Source of the DNA: Aureimonas fodinaquatilis
Lineage (GTDB): Bacteria; Pseudomonadota; Alphaproteobacteria; Rhizobiales; Rhizobiaceae
Assembly: GCF_008369445.1 (NCBI RefSeq)
Contig: NZ_VTWH01000001.1
Coordinates: forward strand, 1,116,001 to 1,180,000
Direction: 5' to 3'
DNA: 64,000 bases
In this document: positions 45,648 to 55,510 of the stretch, in pieces
Layout of the letters: each line of letters opens with the position of its first letter
How positions within the stretch are numbered: position 1 is the stretch's first letter
Position numbers and translations under genes: made by a program
The notes under the pieces: model-generated
What the model was told of the DNA's origin: nothing
Database searches by the model: none
Seen by the model: only the letters and a program-made list of their open reading frames with translations

Positions 45648-45779
45648 ATCTCGAAACAGCAAAATTGCAAACAAATGCTGGAAAGTTTTCGCTTCAAATC
45701 AGGGCGAGGATTTTCCAGCCGGTGGCCCTGAAGTGTGGCCTTAAATCCGAAAACGTGAATTACAGGGACGGAGTGGAGA

Positions 45780-47234
45780 ATGGGCAAGGTTACGGGCTTT
45801 CTCGAAATCGACCGGCAGACGGCAAAATATCAGCCGGCGTCGGACCGTATTCGCCATTTTCGCGAGTTCACCCTGCCGATTTCCGATGATGAAGTGGGCA
45901 AGCAGGCAGCGCGTTGCATGGACTGCGGCATACCATTCTGCCATGGGCCCACCGGCTGCCCTGTCAACAACCAGATTCCCGACTGGAATGACCTGGTTTA
46001 TTCCGGCGACTGGGAAACCGCGATCCGCAACCTGCATTCGACCAACAACTTTCCCGAGTTCACCGGCAGAATTTGCCCCGCGCCATGCGAGGAAGCCTGC
46101 ACGCTGAATCTGGAGGACGTGCCGGTTGCCATCAAGACCGTGGAGCAGGCACTGGCCGACAAGGCCTACCGCCTTGGGCTGGTGCAGCCGCAGCCGCCGG
46201 AAACCATTACAGGCAAGCGGGTTGCCGTTATCGGCTCTGGTCCGGCTGGCATGGCCGCGGCCCAGCAGCTTGGCCGGGCGGGGCATGAAGTGGATGTGTT
46301 TGAGCGCGAATCCCGCCCCGGCGGTCTGCTGCGATACGGCATTCCTGATTTTAAAATGGAAAAGCACTGGATTGACCGCCGCGTTGAACAGATGAGCGGA
46401 GAGGGTGTCACCTTCCACTGCGGCGTGGAAATCGGCAAAGACAAGCAACTGGACGAGCTTCTGGCCCTGTATGACGCCGTGCTTTATTGCGGCGGCGCTG
46501 AAACCCCGCGCGACGCGGGCATTCCAACCAATGACCTGACCGGCATCCATGATGCCATGCCCTATCTGGTGCAGCAGAACCGCCGCGTGGGTGGCGAAAG
46601 CCTGCAGAGCGTTTTGTGGGAAGCGCCGGAAATCTGGGCCGGTGGCAAGCATGTCGTGGTTGTTGGCGGGGGCGATACTGCCTCGGACTGCGTGGGCACC
46701 GCATTTCGGCAGGGCGCAGTCAAAGTAACGCAGCTCGACATTCGCCCCATGCCACCGCAACTGGAAGACAAGATGACGACCTGGCCCTATTGGGCAACCA
46801 AGATGCGGGTTTCGTCCAGCCAGGCGGAAGGTGCCGTGCGCGAATTCCAGATTGCCACGCTGGAATTTGTTGGCGAAGACGGTGTTTTGACCGGGGTCAA
46901 ATGCGCCGAGGTGGACCAGCAGCGCCGTCCCGTGGCTGGCACGGAATTCATCATTCGTGCGGACCTGGCGTTCATCGCCATCGGCTTTTCCGGACCCGAC
47001 TATAATGGGTTGCTTTCGGGCGCTGGCGATACGCTGGAGCGGGCAGTGGACCGGCGCGGCAATGTTTCAATCAAGGCAAATGACCGCGACTACGCCACCT
47101 CCATCGACCGGCTGTTTGTTGCGGGCGACGTGCGGCGCGGCCAGTCGCTTGTGGTCTGGGCTATTCGTGAAGGGCGGCAGGCTGCCCATGCCATCGACCT
47201 GAGCCTGATGGGCAAAACCACGCTGCCGCGTTAG
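45780..47234 (+). CDS. gltD: Glutamate synthase small subunit
   Basis: GltD is the flavoprotein that passes electrons from NADPH to GltB, 484 residues. The N-terminal cysteines for the 4Fe-4S clusters are in [19 protein letters not shown] and [14 protein letters not shown]. The FAD motif [21 protein letters not shown] is near residue 147 and the NADPH motif [17 protein letters not shown] is near residue 290. The C-terminal FAD segment is [22 protein letters not shown]. The N-terminus [12 protein letters not shown] is typical. It is in one operon with gltB, and the gap between them contains only weak hairpins. Confidence 0.96.
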   Translation: MGKVTGFLEIDRQTAKYQPASDRIRHFREFTLPISDDEVGKQAARCMDCGIPFCHGPTGCPVNNQIPDWNDLVYSGDWETAIRNLHSTNNFPEFTGRICPAPCEEACTLNLEDVPVAIKTVEQALADKAYRLGLVQPQPPETITGKRVAVIGSGPAGMAAAQQLGRAGHEVDVFERESRPGGLLRYGIPDFKMEKHWIDRRVEQMSGEGVTFHCGVEIGKDKQLDELLALYDAVLYCGGAETPRDAGIPTNDLTGIHDAMPYLVQQNRRVGGESLQSVLWEAPEIWAGGKHVVVVGGGDTASDCVGTAFRQGAVKVTQLDIRPMPPQLEDKMTTWPYWATKMRVSSSQAEGAVREFQIATLEFVGEDGVLTGVKCAEVDQQRRPVAGTEFIIRADLAFIAIGFSGPDYNGLLSGAGDTLERAVDRRGNVSIKANDRDYATSIDRLFVAGDVRRGQSLVVWAIREGRQAAHAIDLSLMGKTTLPR

Positions 47235-47243
47235 TGGCAAAAT

Positions 47244-48437
47244 TTATGGCGTTGTTTGTGGCCAGCTGAAATTATCCGCCCGCCCTTCCTGCGAGGGTGC
47301 GGGCAGGCCGGAGTAAACCAGCTTTTCGCGCGGGGATGGATCGACATTGGGCTTTGCCGGTTCCGCGGGCGCGCGCAGCAATTGTTCGCCTCCATCAAAG
47401 CCGGGGTCAGAAAACGCAACCGGGGCAAGTTTGGTGGCATTGCCAGGGTTCACAAGTGGCGCAACAATCTGCGGTAGCGCTTCTTCCGGCGCAACAGCCA
47501 TCGCCCCGCCGTCAGTCGGCAGGCCGAGTATACGCTGGATCGGCTTTTCAACGAAAAAGGCCAGCTTGGCTATTCCGGCGGGCGTCAGCGTGATGCCGTC
47601 AGAATTGCGCAGGCGGGTCTGTTGGCCAGCCACGTCCGGGCCAGAAGTGATATAAGCGCCGCTGGCATCCGCAAAGCCGCCCCAGATATCAACAAACTCG
47701 CCGCCTGCCGCCGTAGCATGTTTCTGGTAGACGCCGTTCAGAAACGTCATATCGACGCTCATCCGGTCGGATTGATAAGACGGTTGACCCACCCAGACCA
47801 GCGGCAGGTTGTTTTCCCGCGCCAGGGCGACGAGGGATTTGACCCGCTTTTCGTATTCCTGCGTCCACAGGTCCGAGCGCAAGGGCTGTGATGCGCCGCC
47901 ATGCCGTATGGCCTGCCGGTCGTTGCCGCCCAGCATGATGGTGATCAGGTCGGGCTTTTCAGATTCTATAAGCTTGGGTAGCGCGTCGTTCCAGTCGTAA
48001 AAATCATCCCGCACCAGACCGGAAGAGCCATTGGCTTTGCCAATCACCACTGCATGGGCGTTGCTGGCAAAGCTGTCTGTTAAACCGCGCGCCAGAGATG
48101 ACGCCATAAAATCGCCGACAACCAGAATTTTTCGGGCGTCGTCGGCCTTGGCAACTGCGGGCGCCACAGGTGCCGCGGCCGGTGCGCGGTTTCTTGCCGT
48201 GGATGATGTGCCTTGGCGCCGCGGGGCTTTTTTGCGCGTTGTGCGCTGCTTCTTGACCGTTGGCCGCGGCTCTTTCACAGTTTGCCGCTGCACACCAAAC
48301 AGCATTTCCAGAAGATTGCGCGGCTTTTCCTGCGCATAGGCAACCGGCACAGGCATGCCGGTTATGACCACTGCCAGAGAGAGCGGGTAACAAAGAAGGC
48401 GTATGCGCCGACCTACGCTGTTAGCCCTGCTCTTCAT
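47244..48437 (-). CDS. SGNH/GDSL-type hydrolase (DUF459 family), exported
   Basis: A 397-residue exported protein. The signal peptide spans ~35 residues and ends in PVAYAQ. A basic/alanine-rich linker to ~95 follows (KKQRTTRKKAPRRQGTSS). An SGNH hydrolase-like domain comes next, with VVGDFMASSLARGL, in which the serine lies in a GDFMASS context, IMLGGNDRQAIR (Gly-Asn block) and DGITLTPAG near the C-terminus. DUF459 proteins are cell-envelope hydrolases or esterases of unknown substrate, possibly acting on glycan O-acetyl groups. It starts three bases after the stop of the lytic transglycosylase gene, which suggests a wall-related operon. Confidence 0.82.
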   Translation of the reverse strand: MKSRANSVGRRIRLLCYPLSLAVVITGMPVPVAYAQEKPRNLLEMLFGVQRQTVKEPRPTVKKQRTTRKKAPRRQGTSSTARNRAPAAAPVAPAVAKADDARKILVVGDFMASSLARGLTDSFASNAHAVVIGKANGSSGLVRDDFYDWNDALPKLIESEKPDLITIMLGGNDRQAIRHGGASQPLRSDLWTQEYEKRVKSLVALARENNLPLVWVGQPSYQSDRMSVDMTFLNGVYQKHATAAGGEFVDIWGGFADASGAYITSGPDVAGQQTRLRNSDGITLTPAGIAKLAFFVEKPIQRILGLPTDGGAMAVAPEEALPQIVAPLVNPGNATKLAPVAFSDPGFDGGEQLLRAPAEPAKPNVDPSPREKLVYSGLPAPSQEGRADNFSWPQTTP

Positions 48438-48440
48438 GCT

Positions 48441-49670
48441 TTACTGCCTGCGCAAAAGGTCGAGCAGGGCCTTGGATGCGTTGCCATCTTCTGCAACGCC
48501 CCTTTGCCGCTGGTAAGCGCTGATCGCAAGCCGCGATCCACTGCCGATTTTGCCATCAATCTTGCCGTCATAAAGCCCTTGCCGTGAAAGCCGCTGCTGC
48601 AACTCGTACCGCTCTGCCACTGAAAGGGGAGTATAACCCCGCGGCCAGTTTTGAACAAATTCGCCGCCGCCGGCAATTCTGTCGGCCAGATGACCAACGC
48701 CAAGCGCATACAGATCTGAATTGTTGTAACGCTTGATAACAAAGAAGTTGCGCGTCATCAGAAACACCGGACCATTGGCTCCGGCCGGCATGATCAGATT
48801 TGCGTTATCGGATCCTTGAGGAAAACCCTGACCGTTTGCGCGCCTGAAGCCCAGGCGCTGCCACTCGCCCAAAGTCTTGTTGGCACGCTCCAGAGATTTC
48901 AGATTGACGCCGCGTGGTGCGGCAACTTCGTAACCCCAGGTTTTACCGGTCTGCCAGCCATTCTGCTTCAACAGATTTGCAGCCGTGGCAAGGGCATCTG
49001 CCGGCGAGTTCCAGATATCGGCACGCCCGTCGCCATCACCATCGGCCGCATAGGCCAGGTAACTGGTTGGAATAAATTGCGTGTGACCCATGGCACCCGC
49101 CCACGAGCCGGTCAGCCCTCTGGGTTGCACATGGCCTTTCTGCACAATCTTCATTGCACCTATCAACTGCTCACGCGCAAATTTGGCGCGGCGTTGATCC
49201 TGATAGGCAAGGGTTGCCAATGCCTGCGGCACGTATTTCAAAACATCCGGCCGCTGCAAAACTTCGCCATAGCTGGATTCCATCGACCAGATGGCCAGAA
49301 GGATGTTGCGGCTGACGCCATATTTGCGCTCAACAAAGTCCAGAGTGCGCTTGTACTGCTGCGCCATGCGGCGGCCATTGGCCACCGTTTCCTCATTGAC
49401 GCGGTTGTCCAGATAGTCCCAGGCGGCATCACGAAATTCCGGCTGGAAGCGCGCTTTCTGCAATACATCCGGATCGGGTTGCCGCACGCCGGCAAACACG
49501 GCCCGATATGTGTCGCGGCTTACGCCATTGGCTACAGCGGTTTTCTCAAAATCGGCAATCCATTTTTGAAAGCCAGCATCGGCCATGGCTGGTTGCAGGC
49601 CACCGATAACTAAGGCAAGTGAAATCAACGCCGGTTTGATAGTTCCGCGAAAGCGCACAATTCCTGGCAT
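48441..49670 (-). CDS. Lytic murein transglycosylase (MltB-like) with peptidoglycan-binding domain
   Basis: A 409-residue periplasmic enzyme that cuts peptidoglycan with formation of 1,6-anhydromuramic ends. It has a signal peptide to about residue 30 (LQPAMADAG). The SLT/MltB catalytic domain has the active glutamate in ILLAIWSMESSYGEVLQ near residue 148, then GSWAGAMGHTQFIPTSYLAYAADGDGDGRADIWNS. The C-terminal PG_binding_1 domain is LSRQGLYDGKIDGKIGSGSRLAISAYQRQRG in form. There is no lipobox, so it is probably soluble. It is the first gene of an operon with the SGNH hydrolase. Confidence 0.9.
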   Translation of the reverse strand: MPGIVRFRGTIKPALISLALVIGGLQPAMADAGFQKWIADFEKTAVANGVSRDTYRAVFAGVRQPDPDVLQKARFQPEFRDAAWDYLDNRVNEETVANGRRMAQQYKRTLDFVERKYGVSRNILLAIWSMESSYGEVLQRPDVLKYVPQALATLAYQDQRRAKFAREQLIGAMKIVQKGHVQPRGLTGSWAGAMGHTQFIPTSYLAYAADGDGDGRADIWNSPADALATAANLLKQNGWQTGKTWGYEVAAPRGVNLKSLERANKTLGEWQRLGFRRANGQGFPQGSDNANLIMPAGANGPVFLMTRNFFVIKRYNNSDLYALGVGHLADRIAGGGEFVQNWPRGYTPLSVAERYELQQRLSRQGLYDGKIDGKIGSGSRLAISAYQRQRGVAEDGNASKALLDLLRRQ

Positions 49671-49896
49671 TTCGTTCCTCCAATGGGAGTTCAGATCATC
49701 TGCGAGCCACTCATGCTAGGCCAATGACGTTAAGGTTTCCTTTACCACAGATTATTCTGGCACATGGGATGTACTTCAAGGGTTGTTTCTGAGGTGTCTA
49801 TGCGGCGAATTGACGGCGCTTGATGCACGCCACGTGCTGGCTTTATGCTGCTCTGCAATTGCACAGGCGAAATTTTGGCAGGAGGAGACAGTCGTG

Positions 49897-50955
49897 ATGC
49901 AGGGTAATGAAACGGAGCGTCCGGTTCTGACTGGCGTTGAAGGGCGCGCCGGAATTATTCGGTTGAACAGGCCAAGGGCGTTGAACGCGCTGACACCGGA
50001 AATGGTGCGCATAGCGCAAGGAGCCTTGACCGAATATGCCCGCGATCCGGCCGTGTCCCACATTGTGCTGGAAGGCGCTGGCGACAGGGCCTTCTGTGCC
50101 GGCGGTGACATTCGCTATCTGGTAGAGAAAGGCAAAGAGCAATCTGGCGAGGCGGAAGCGTTCTGGCGAGATGAGTACCGCCTCATTCACACTCTGGCCA
50201 ACTATTCCAAGCCGGTGATTGCCTTGATGGATGGCATCATCATGGGGGGCGGTGCCGGACTGGCCATGCATGTGTCTCACCGCATTGTGACCGACAATAC
50301 CCGTTTTGCCATGCCGGAAGTCGGCATCGGCTTTCTGCCGGATGTGGGCGCGACCTACCGGCTTGCTCGCGCGCAGGGGGAAACCGGGCGCTATCTGGCG
50401 TTGACGGGTGAAACAGTGGGCGCGGCGGATGTCATCCATGCCGGCCTTGCCGATCATCATATTCGCGCCGAAAGGCTCGGCGAATTCCGCAATGCATTGC
50501 TGGCTGCAGATGCCAGCCAACTGGAATCGGTGATTGAGCAATATGCCGAGAAGCCTGAGCCTGGCCTGTTTGAAACATATGAAGCGCAGATCGAAGCGGT
50601 GTTTCGCCATGACACGGTGAATGATATTGTTGAGGCGCTGACGCACCGCAGCCTGGAATTTTCCAAACGCACGCTGGCGACCATTCTTTCGCGCTCTCCA
50701 CGCAGCCTGCTGGTTACGAGCGAGCTGCTGCGTCTTGGGCGGACGGCACCCACGCTGGAAGATTGCCTGACGCGGGAGTACCATGCCGCCTGCCGCTGCC
50801 TGTCTGCGCCAGACTATTATGAGGGCGTGCGCGCTGCGGTTATTGACAAGGACCGCAACCCTAAATGGTCACCCGCAACTTTGGCGGAAGCCGGAGCCTT
50901 TGACCCGGAAGATATTGCGCCTGTGCCGGGCGTGCCCGACCCCGTCTACTCATAA
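49897..50955 (+). CDS. 3-hydroxyisobutyryl-CoA hydrolase (enoyl-CoA hydratase/isomerase fold)
   Basis: A crotonase-fold enzyme of 352 residues, longer than plain enoyl-CoA hydratases (~260) and matching the hydrolase of valine degradation. The oxyanion-hole blocks are GAGDRAFCAGGDIRYLVEKG and MDGIIMGGGAGLAMHVSHR. The catalytic acid region is MPEVGIGFLPDVGATYRLAR. The C-terminal signature RAAVIDKDRNPKWSPATL is characteristic of the HIBCH group. The ATG at 49897 follows a strong GGAGGAG. The enoyl-CoA hydratase gene lies 84 bases downstream, so both may work in branched-chain acid breakdown. Confidence 0.88.
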   Translation: MQGNETERPVLTGVEGRAGIIRLNRPRALNALTPEMVRIAQGALTEYARDPAVSHIVLEGAGDRAFCAGGDIRYLVEKGKEQSGEAEAFWRDEYRLIHTLANYSKPVIALMDGIIMGGGAGLAMHVSHRIVTDNTRFAMPEVGIGFLPDVGATYRLARAQGETGRYLALTGETVGAADVIHAGLADHHIRAERLGEFRNALLAADASQLESVIEQYAEKPEPGLFETYEAQIEAVFRHDTVNDIVEALTHRSLEFSKRTLATILSRSPRSLLVTSELLRLGRTAPTLEDCLTREYHAACRCLSAPDYYEGVRAAVIDKDRNPKWSPATLAEAGAFDPEDIAPVPGVPDPVYS

Positions 50956-51039
50956 GAGTGCGTGCTCTGGTCGATGCCGGAATTTTGTGCCAGAGCACCG
51001 CCGGACTGAAACCGACACAATGCTTCTACAGGAACAAGC

Positions 51040-51807
51040 ATGACAACAATCATCATTGAAAAGATCGGTCGTGCGGCCCTGATCCGCCTGAACCGCCCCG
51101 AAGCATTGAATGCTCTGAACCGGCAGGTGGCGAAAGAGCTTGCCGATGCTGCCCAAAGCTTTGACCGGGACCCGGATATTGGCTGCATTGTCATCACCGG
51201 TTCGGAAAAAGCCTTTGCAGCCGGGGCCGACATCAAGGAAATGCAGCCCGCCAGCCACCGCGAAATGTATGGTCAGGACTGGTTTGCCGACTGGGACCGC
51301 TTTGCTGCCACACGCCTGCCCACCATTGCCGCGGTGAACGGTTATGCGCTGGGCGGCGGCTGTGAACTGGCGATGATGTGCGACATTATCGTGGCCGGGG
51401 AAACGGCCCGTTTTGGTCAGCCGGAAATCAAGCTGGGTGTGATGCCGGGAATGGGCGGCACGCAGCGCCTGACCCGGTTGATCGGCAAATCCAAGGCGAT
51501 GGAGCTTTGCCTGACAGGCCGGTTGATGGATGCGCAGGAAGCCGAGCGTTGCGGCCTTGTTGCCCGAATTTTCGCCACGGCGGAGCTGGAGGCCAAGGCG
51601 CTTGAAATGGCTCAGACCATTGCCGGTTTTTCCCGAACCATTGCCATGATGACGAAGGAAACCATCAGCCGGGCGGAAGAAGTTTCCACCGTGGAAGGTG
51701 TGCGGTTTGAGCGCCGGATGTTCTATTCCATGTTCGGGCTGGAGGACCAGAGAGAGGGCATGGCTGCTTACATCGAGAAGCGCAAACCGGAATTCCCGCG
51801 CGATTGA
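51040..51807 (+). CDS. Enoyl-CoA hydratase
   Basis: A 255-residue crotonase-family enzyme that adds water to 2-enoyl-CoA. It shows [15 protein letters not shown], the first oxyanion-hole segment [10 protein letters not shown], the catalytic glutamate in [17 protein letters not shown] and the second glutamate in [20 protein letters not shown]. Both glutamates are present, so a true hydratase rather than an isomerase is likely. AGGAA is five bases before the ATG. It probably shares an operon with the hydrolase gene upstream and takes part in fatty-acid or branched-chain acid oxidation. Confidence 0.92.
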   Translation: MTTIIIEKIGRAALIRLNRPEALNALNRQVAKELADAAQSFDRDPDIGCIVITGSEKAFAAGADIKEMQPASHREMYGQDWFADWDRFAATRLPTIAAVNGYALGGGCELAMMCDIIVAGETARFGQPEIKLGVMPGMGGTQRLTRLIGKSKAMELCLTGRLMDAQEAERCGLVARIFATAELEAKALEMAQTIAGFSRTIAMMTKETISRAEEVSTVEGVRFERRMFYSMFGLEDQREGMAAYIEKRKPEFPRD

Positions 51808-51941
51808 TTGGGCGGTCTGGCGTTGACAGTCTGTTGTAGGTGCACCCGGTGGGATGAGCCGGTCTGGCCTGCCATATAGATGCCAACGACAAACGCACGG
51901 CGAATTTGCTGGTTCGCCCACGCAAGCGGAGGCTTTGAACA

Positions 51942-52880
51942 ATGCAATTGACCGGAATTCACCATCTGACCGCCGTTACGGCTGATGCCAAAGGCAACCA
52001 CCGTTTTTACACCGACACGCTGGGCATGCGGCTGGTGAAAAAGACCGTCAATCAGGACGATGTATCCGCCTATCACCTGTTCTATGCCGACGGTAAAGCC
52101 AGCCCCGGCACTGACATCACGTTTTTCGACTGGCCGGTGGAAAGGGAACGGCGGGGCACCCACTCCATTGTGCGCACCGGGCTGCGTGTGGCTGGCCGTG
52201 ATGCACTGGAATTCTGGGCAAAGCGGCTGGAAGAGGCTGGTGTGCAGCATGGTGGCATTGTGACCCGTGATGACCGGCTGACCCTGGATTTCGAGGATTT
52301 TGAGGGTCAGCGTCTGTCTCTTGTTGACGATGGCGGTCAGGGAGAGGTGCATCCGTGGGACCGCAGCTCCGTGCCGGAGCAATTCCAGATCCGCGGCCTT
52401 GGCCCCATTGTTATGAGCGTGCCGGATGCCGAGCGTACGGAGCTAGTGGTCACTCAGATTCTTGGCATGCGCAGAGCGCGCGACTATGCCGGGTTGGAGG
52501 GTGCACGGACCCTTGTGTTTGAGATGGGCGAGGGTGGTGCTGGCGCAGAATTGCATGTTGCGGTGGAGCCAGACCTGCCGCAGGCGCGGGCCGGGGCCGG
52601 CAGCGTGCACCATGTTGCATTTCGCATTCCGGATGGCGACTACGACGCATGGACGCAGAAACTGGCACATTTGCGCCTGCCACAAAGCGGGCCGGTGGAT
52701 CGTTACTATTTCCGCAGCCTGTATTTCCGCGAGCCCAATGGCATTCTGTTTGAGATTGCCACTGATGGCCCGGGCTTTGCCGCGGATGAACCGATGGAAA
52801 GCCTGGGTGAGAGTCTGGCCTTGCCACCATTTCTGGAGCCACGACGCCAGGAAATTGAAGCTGGCCTGAAGCCGCTTTAA
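51942..52880 (+). CDS. Ring-cleaving dioxygenase, VOC family (MhqO-like)
   Basis: A 312-residue protein of two vicinal-oxygen-chelate modules. The first starts [36 protein letters not shown], with the metal histidine in GIHHLT, and includes [16 protein letters not shown]. The second has [12 protein letters not shown] with a histidine and [17 protein letters not shown] with a glutamate, completing a 2-His-1-Glu metal site. Relatives are annotated as glyoxalase/ring-cleaving dioxygenases that act on hydroquinones. The natural substrate is not clear. GGAGG is about ten bases before the ATG. The repeat array at 52881 follows its stop. Confidence 0.83.
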   Translation: MQLTGIHHLTAVTADAKGNHRFYTDTLGMRLVKKTVNQDDVSAYHLFYADGKASPGTDITFFDWPVERERRGTHSIVRTGLRVAGRDALEFWAKRLEEAGVQHGGIVTRDDRLTLDFEDFEGQRLSLVDDGGQGEVHPWDRSSVPEQFQIRGLGPIVMSVPDAERTELVVTQILGMRRARDYAGLEGARTLVFEMGEGGAGAELHVAVEPDLPQARAGAGSVHHVAFRIPDGDYDAWTQKLAHLRLPQSGPVDRYYFRSLYFREPNGILFEIATDGPGFAADEPMESLGESLALPPFLEPRRQEIEAGLKPL

Positions 52881-53080
52881 AGTATTTCCAGTTGAAACGC
52901 CTGAGTTACAACGTCAGGCAAATGCGTGAAAACAAGCATTTCCAGTTGAAACGCTTGAGTTTCAACGTCAGGACAATGCGGGAAAACAAGCATTTCCAGT
53001 TGAAACGCTTGAGTTTCAACGTCAGGACAGTGCGTGAGTGCCAGCATTTCCCGTTGTAGCGGTAGTGCTACAACGGGCGT
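52881..53080. repeat. Tandem array of four 54-bp palindromic units
   Basis: Units begin at 52881, 52935, 52989 and 53043, an exact 54-base period. Units 1-3 carry a hairpin of the type GTTGAAAC/GTTTCAAC around GCTTGA, followed by GTCAGGACAATGCG. Unit 4 has diverged in sequence but keeps a stronger stem, CCCGTTGTAGC (53050-53060) with GCTACAACGGG (53067-53077), that is, compensatory change. The array fills the gap between two convergent genes (VOC dioxygenase and tonB), and single relatives lie at 10.68 and 59.11 kb. Unit 4 is probably the terminator. Confidence 0.8.
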
Positions 53081-53083
53081 TGG

Positions 53084-54112
53084 TCATCGATTGTTGAAGC
53101 GAATTGGCAATGTCAGCGAAACCGGTGCGCCGTCCGGCGGCGCATCATATGGCCCGGCGCGCTGCACCAGTTGCAGCGCCTGCTGGTCCAGAGCCGCATT
53201 GCCGGAAGAGCGGACCAGTCTTGATCCTGTCAGCCTGCCGCCGCCATCCATTGAAAACTGCACGGTGACAACCGCGGCCTGTCTGCCGGAAGCGCGCGTG
53301 CGGCTGGCAGCGCGGTTAACCCGCGCCTGAATGCGTGATTGCCACGTTGCTTTCGCTCTTGGTGAAACCTGCGCACCCTGGCTGGCCTGGCGGTTTGGCT
53401 GGCCCGTGGACGCGACAGAGGGTGCCGGAGCCGCCCTTCGCGATTGCGGAGGTTTGGGGGCTGGAGGCTTCTGCTGGCGTTGAGGTTTTACCGCCTCTTT
53501 TCTGGGTCTTTCGCGTTCCCGCACGGCCTGGCGAACCGGTGGCTCCGGCGGGCGTGGCCTGACTGTGGGCACCGGAACATTCAGCACAGCATCGGAAGTG
53601 GTTTCCATCTGCGGCAGTTCCGGAGGCAAAACGTCCGGCTCCTCAACAGGCTCCGGCTCAACAATTGGTTCTGGTTCGGCCACCGGCTCCGGCTCAACAA
53701 CCGGCTCAGGCTCAACCACTGGCTCAGGTTCAACTACGGGCTCCGGTTCAACAACCGGCTCAGGTTCAACTACGGGCTCTGGTTCAACTACAGGATCGGG
53801 TTCCGGCTGTGGCTCAGGCTCTTCCACCGGAGGCGTTTCAGTGACTGGTTCCGGTTGTGCCTCCGAATGTTCTTCCGCAACTTCCGCATCTGTGGCTGCA
53901 ACAAATTCAGAGGCGGCAGGCGGGGCCATGTCAATCAACACGGCCGCTTCCTGAATGCCGGAAGGCGCCGCTTCGGGCGTACGCATGAACCCATACCAGG
54001 CGGCCGCACTGTGCAGTGTCAAAATGGCTGCCGCCGCTGCTCCCCATCGCAGGGTGGTCAGCCCGACATGTGATTTTTCTATTCGCCGGTAGTGTGGCAA
54101 CCTGACCGTCAT
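53084..54112 (-). CDS. tonB: TonB-type energy transducer with EPVVEP repeats
   Basis: A 342-residue TonB-like protein that carries proton-motive energy from ExbB-ExbD to outer-membrane receptors. A hydrophobic anchor lies at about residues 23-43 ([21 protein letters not shown]). A long proline/glutamate region, about residues 90-165, spans the periplasm and is built of EPVVEP-like hexapeptide steps. A basic linker follows. The C-terminal TonB domain is about 80 residues long ([25 protein letters not shown] onward). Its start overlaps the exbD stop as ATGA. No TonB-dependent receptor is in this window, so the cargo is unknown. Iron is the usual guess. Confidence 0.88.
   Translation of the reverse strand: MTVRLPHYRRIEKSHVGLTTLRWGAAAAAILTLHSAAAWYGFMRTPEAAPSGIQEAAVLIDMAPPAASEFVAATDAEVAEEHSEAQPEPVTETPPVEEPEPQPEPDPVVEPEPVVEPEPVVEPEPVVEPEPVVEPEPVVEPEPVAEPEPIVEPEPVEEPDVLPPELPQMETTSDAVLNVPVPTVRPRPPEPPVRQAVRERERPRKEAVKPQRQQKPPAPKPPQSRRAAPAPSVASTGQPNRQASQGAQVSPRAKATWQSRIQARVNRAASRTRASGRQAAVVTVQFSMDGGGRLTGSRLVRSSGNAALDQQALQLVQRAGPYDAPPDGAPVSLTLPIRFNNR
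53640..53820. repeat. 18-bp coding repeat in tonB (EPVVEP units)
   Basis: Inside tonB an imperfect 18-base unit repeats about seven to eight times and encodes Glu-Pro-Glu-Pro-Val-Val-type hexapeptides. Such tracts change length by slippage, so the periplasmic span of TonB may vary between strains. Confidence 0.7.
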
Positions 54113-54555
54113 TGCGCCACCTGAGGCTGCGGCTGGCTGCCAGCCTCCAACCCGACCAATGCAATTTTCAGATAGCCGGCACTGCGCAGTGCATTCATCA
54201 CATCCATCAGGTCGCTATAGGCCACAGCGCCATCGGCCCTCAGGAAAATACGCTGCTCCCGGTCGCCCTCGGTACGGGCATCCAGCGGAGTTTGCAGAGT
54301 TTCCATTTCCACTTCCTGCTCGCCAAGCACCAGACGCAGATCGTCCTGCACGGTCAGGTAAACCGGCTCATCGGTTCTGGGTGCAGGTTGCGCATTGGAA
54401 ATCGGCAGATCCACCGGAACATCCACAGTGGACAGCGGGGCCGCGACCATGAAAATGATCAGAAGCACCAGAACAACGTCGATAAAAGGCGTCACGTTGA
54501 TGTCGGAAATCTCTCCGACATCATCATCTGACGATTCTTTGAGTTGAATGCCCAT
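54109..54555 (-). CDS. exbD: Biopolymer transport protein ExbD
   Basis: ExbD forms the proton channel and stator with ExbB; 148 residues. A short cytoplasmic N-terminus ([21 protein letters not shown]) leads into the single membrane helix [18 protein letters not shown], which carries the conserved aspartate in TPFIDVV. The periplasmic domain ends near [14 protein letters not shown] start at MGIQLKES (54555), four bases after the exbB stop, and drop the longer open frame that would lie inside exbB. tonB overlaps its stop codon. Confidence 0.92.
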   Translation of the reverse strand: MGIQLKESSDDDVGEISDINVTPFIDVVLVLLIIFMVAAPLSTVDVPVDLPISNAQPAPRTDEPVYLTVQDDLRLVLGEQEVEMETLQTPLDARTEGDREQRIFLRADGAVAYSDLMDVMNALRSAGYLKIALVGLEAGSQPQPQVAQ

Positions 54556-54559
54556 GACG

Positions 54560-55510
54560 CTACACCGCTGCCTGGTTGAGGCGATGCAAAGTGGATGACA
54601 CTTCAACGGTGTCTCTGGCATCCAGATCTCGCGACAGATGTTGCAGGATGGCGGCTGAACCGTCGGACAGAATGGAGCGATAGCCGCCAATGGCCCGGGC
54701 GAAGTTGTTGTAGATGATGACGGCAGGGATGGCCGCAACAAGTCCAATCCCGGTTGCCAGCAAAGCCTCGGCAATACCGGGAGCAACAACCGCCAGATTG
54801 GTGGTGTTGGCCTGACTGATGCCGATGAACGAATTCATGATGCCCCAGACGGTGCCAAACAGGCCGACAAAGGGTGCAGTGGACCCGATGGTCGCCAGTA
54901 CGCCGGTGCCGCGCGTCATACGACGGCCGGCACGCGCTTCGATACGGGTCAGGGAAATTGCAACGCGTTCCTTGATACCATCGGCCGCCAGGGCGCCAGA
55001 GCGTTGCCGCTCATCATTGGCTGCATGCACCAGCGCTGCTACCGGCCCGTTGCGCAGCGCGCCTCTACCTTGCCCTTCAAGGTCAGCCAAAGACCGTGCG
55101 CTTTCCACCCGGCGCACTGCCACGCGCGCCCGTCTTTTGGCGAAAATCAATTCCAACGCCTTGGCCAGACCTATTGTCCAGGTCACCAGCGACGCAAAAA
55201 CCAGCCCGATCATCACAGCTTTGACCACCCAGTCGGCGGCTATGAACATGCCCCAGGGCGAAAGATCATGCGGCAGCGTGCTGAGCGGGGCCTGCTCTGT
55301 TTCAACAATTGTCGGATCTGCCGGTTGTATCTCCACAGGCTCACCCGCAGTTGGGGCGGCAGGATCAGCGGCCGGTGGAGGGGCGACGATGGGTGCGGCA
55401 GCCGGAGCGGGGTCGGCCGGCTGGCTTTCAACCTGTGCCATGGCAGTTGGTGCCGTAAGCGCCAAGGCAAAAAGCAAGGCGCAGGCCGCCGTGGAAAACT
55501 TCAATGTCAT
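54560..55510 (-). CDS. exbB: Biopolymer transport protein ExbB (tonB-system)
   Basis: A MotA/TolQ/ExbB-family channel protein of 316 residues. Like many alphaproteobacterial ExbB proteins it has a cleavable signal peptide (to about residue 24, TAPTAMAQ). A proline/alanine-rich periplasmic segment follows, then three helices with ADWVVKAVMIGLVFASLVTW, the cytoplasmic loop and the conserved pair GSTAPFVGLFGTVWGIMNSF and GIAEALLATGIGLVAAIPAVI. The ATG at 55510 has AAAGGATG at eight bases; the frame to 55588 is open but would hide the signal peptide. It heads the exbB-exbD-tonB operon. Confidence 0.92.
   Translation of the reverse strand: MTLKFSTAACALLFALALTAPTAMAQVESQPADPAPAAAPIVAPPPAADPAAPTAGEPVEIQPADPTIVETEQAPLSTLPHDLSPWGMFIAADWVVKAVMIGLVFASLVTWTIGLAKALELIFAKRRARVAVRRVESARSLADLEGQGRGALRNGPVAALVHAANDERQRSGALAADGIKERVAISLTRIEARAGRRMTRGTGVLATIGSTAPFVGLFGTVWGIMNSFIGISQANTTNLAVVAPGIAEALLATGIGLVAAIPAVIIYNNFARAIGGYRSILSDGSAAILQHLSRDLDARDTVEVSSTLHRLNQAAV

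Noticed and set aside
52881-53080. The repeat array as a CRISPR
   Set aside because: The whole 54-base period is conserved with no variable spacers, each unit is a palindrome, and no cas gene is near.
53565-53954. Plus-strand frame encoding Gly-Ser-Thr repeats (TTGSGS units)
   Set aside because: It is the reverse reading of the EPVVEP repeats of tonB, so the apparent low-complexity protein is an artefact.
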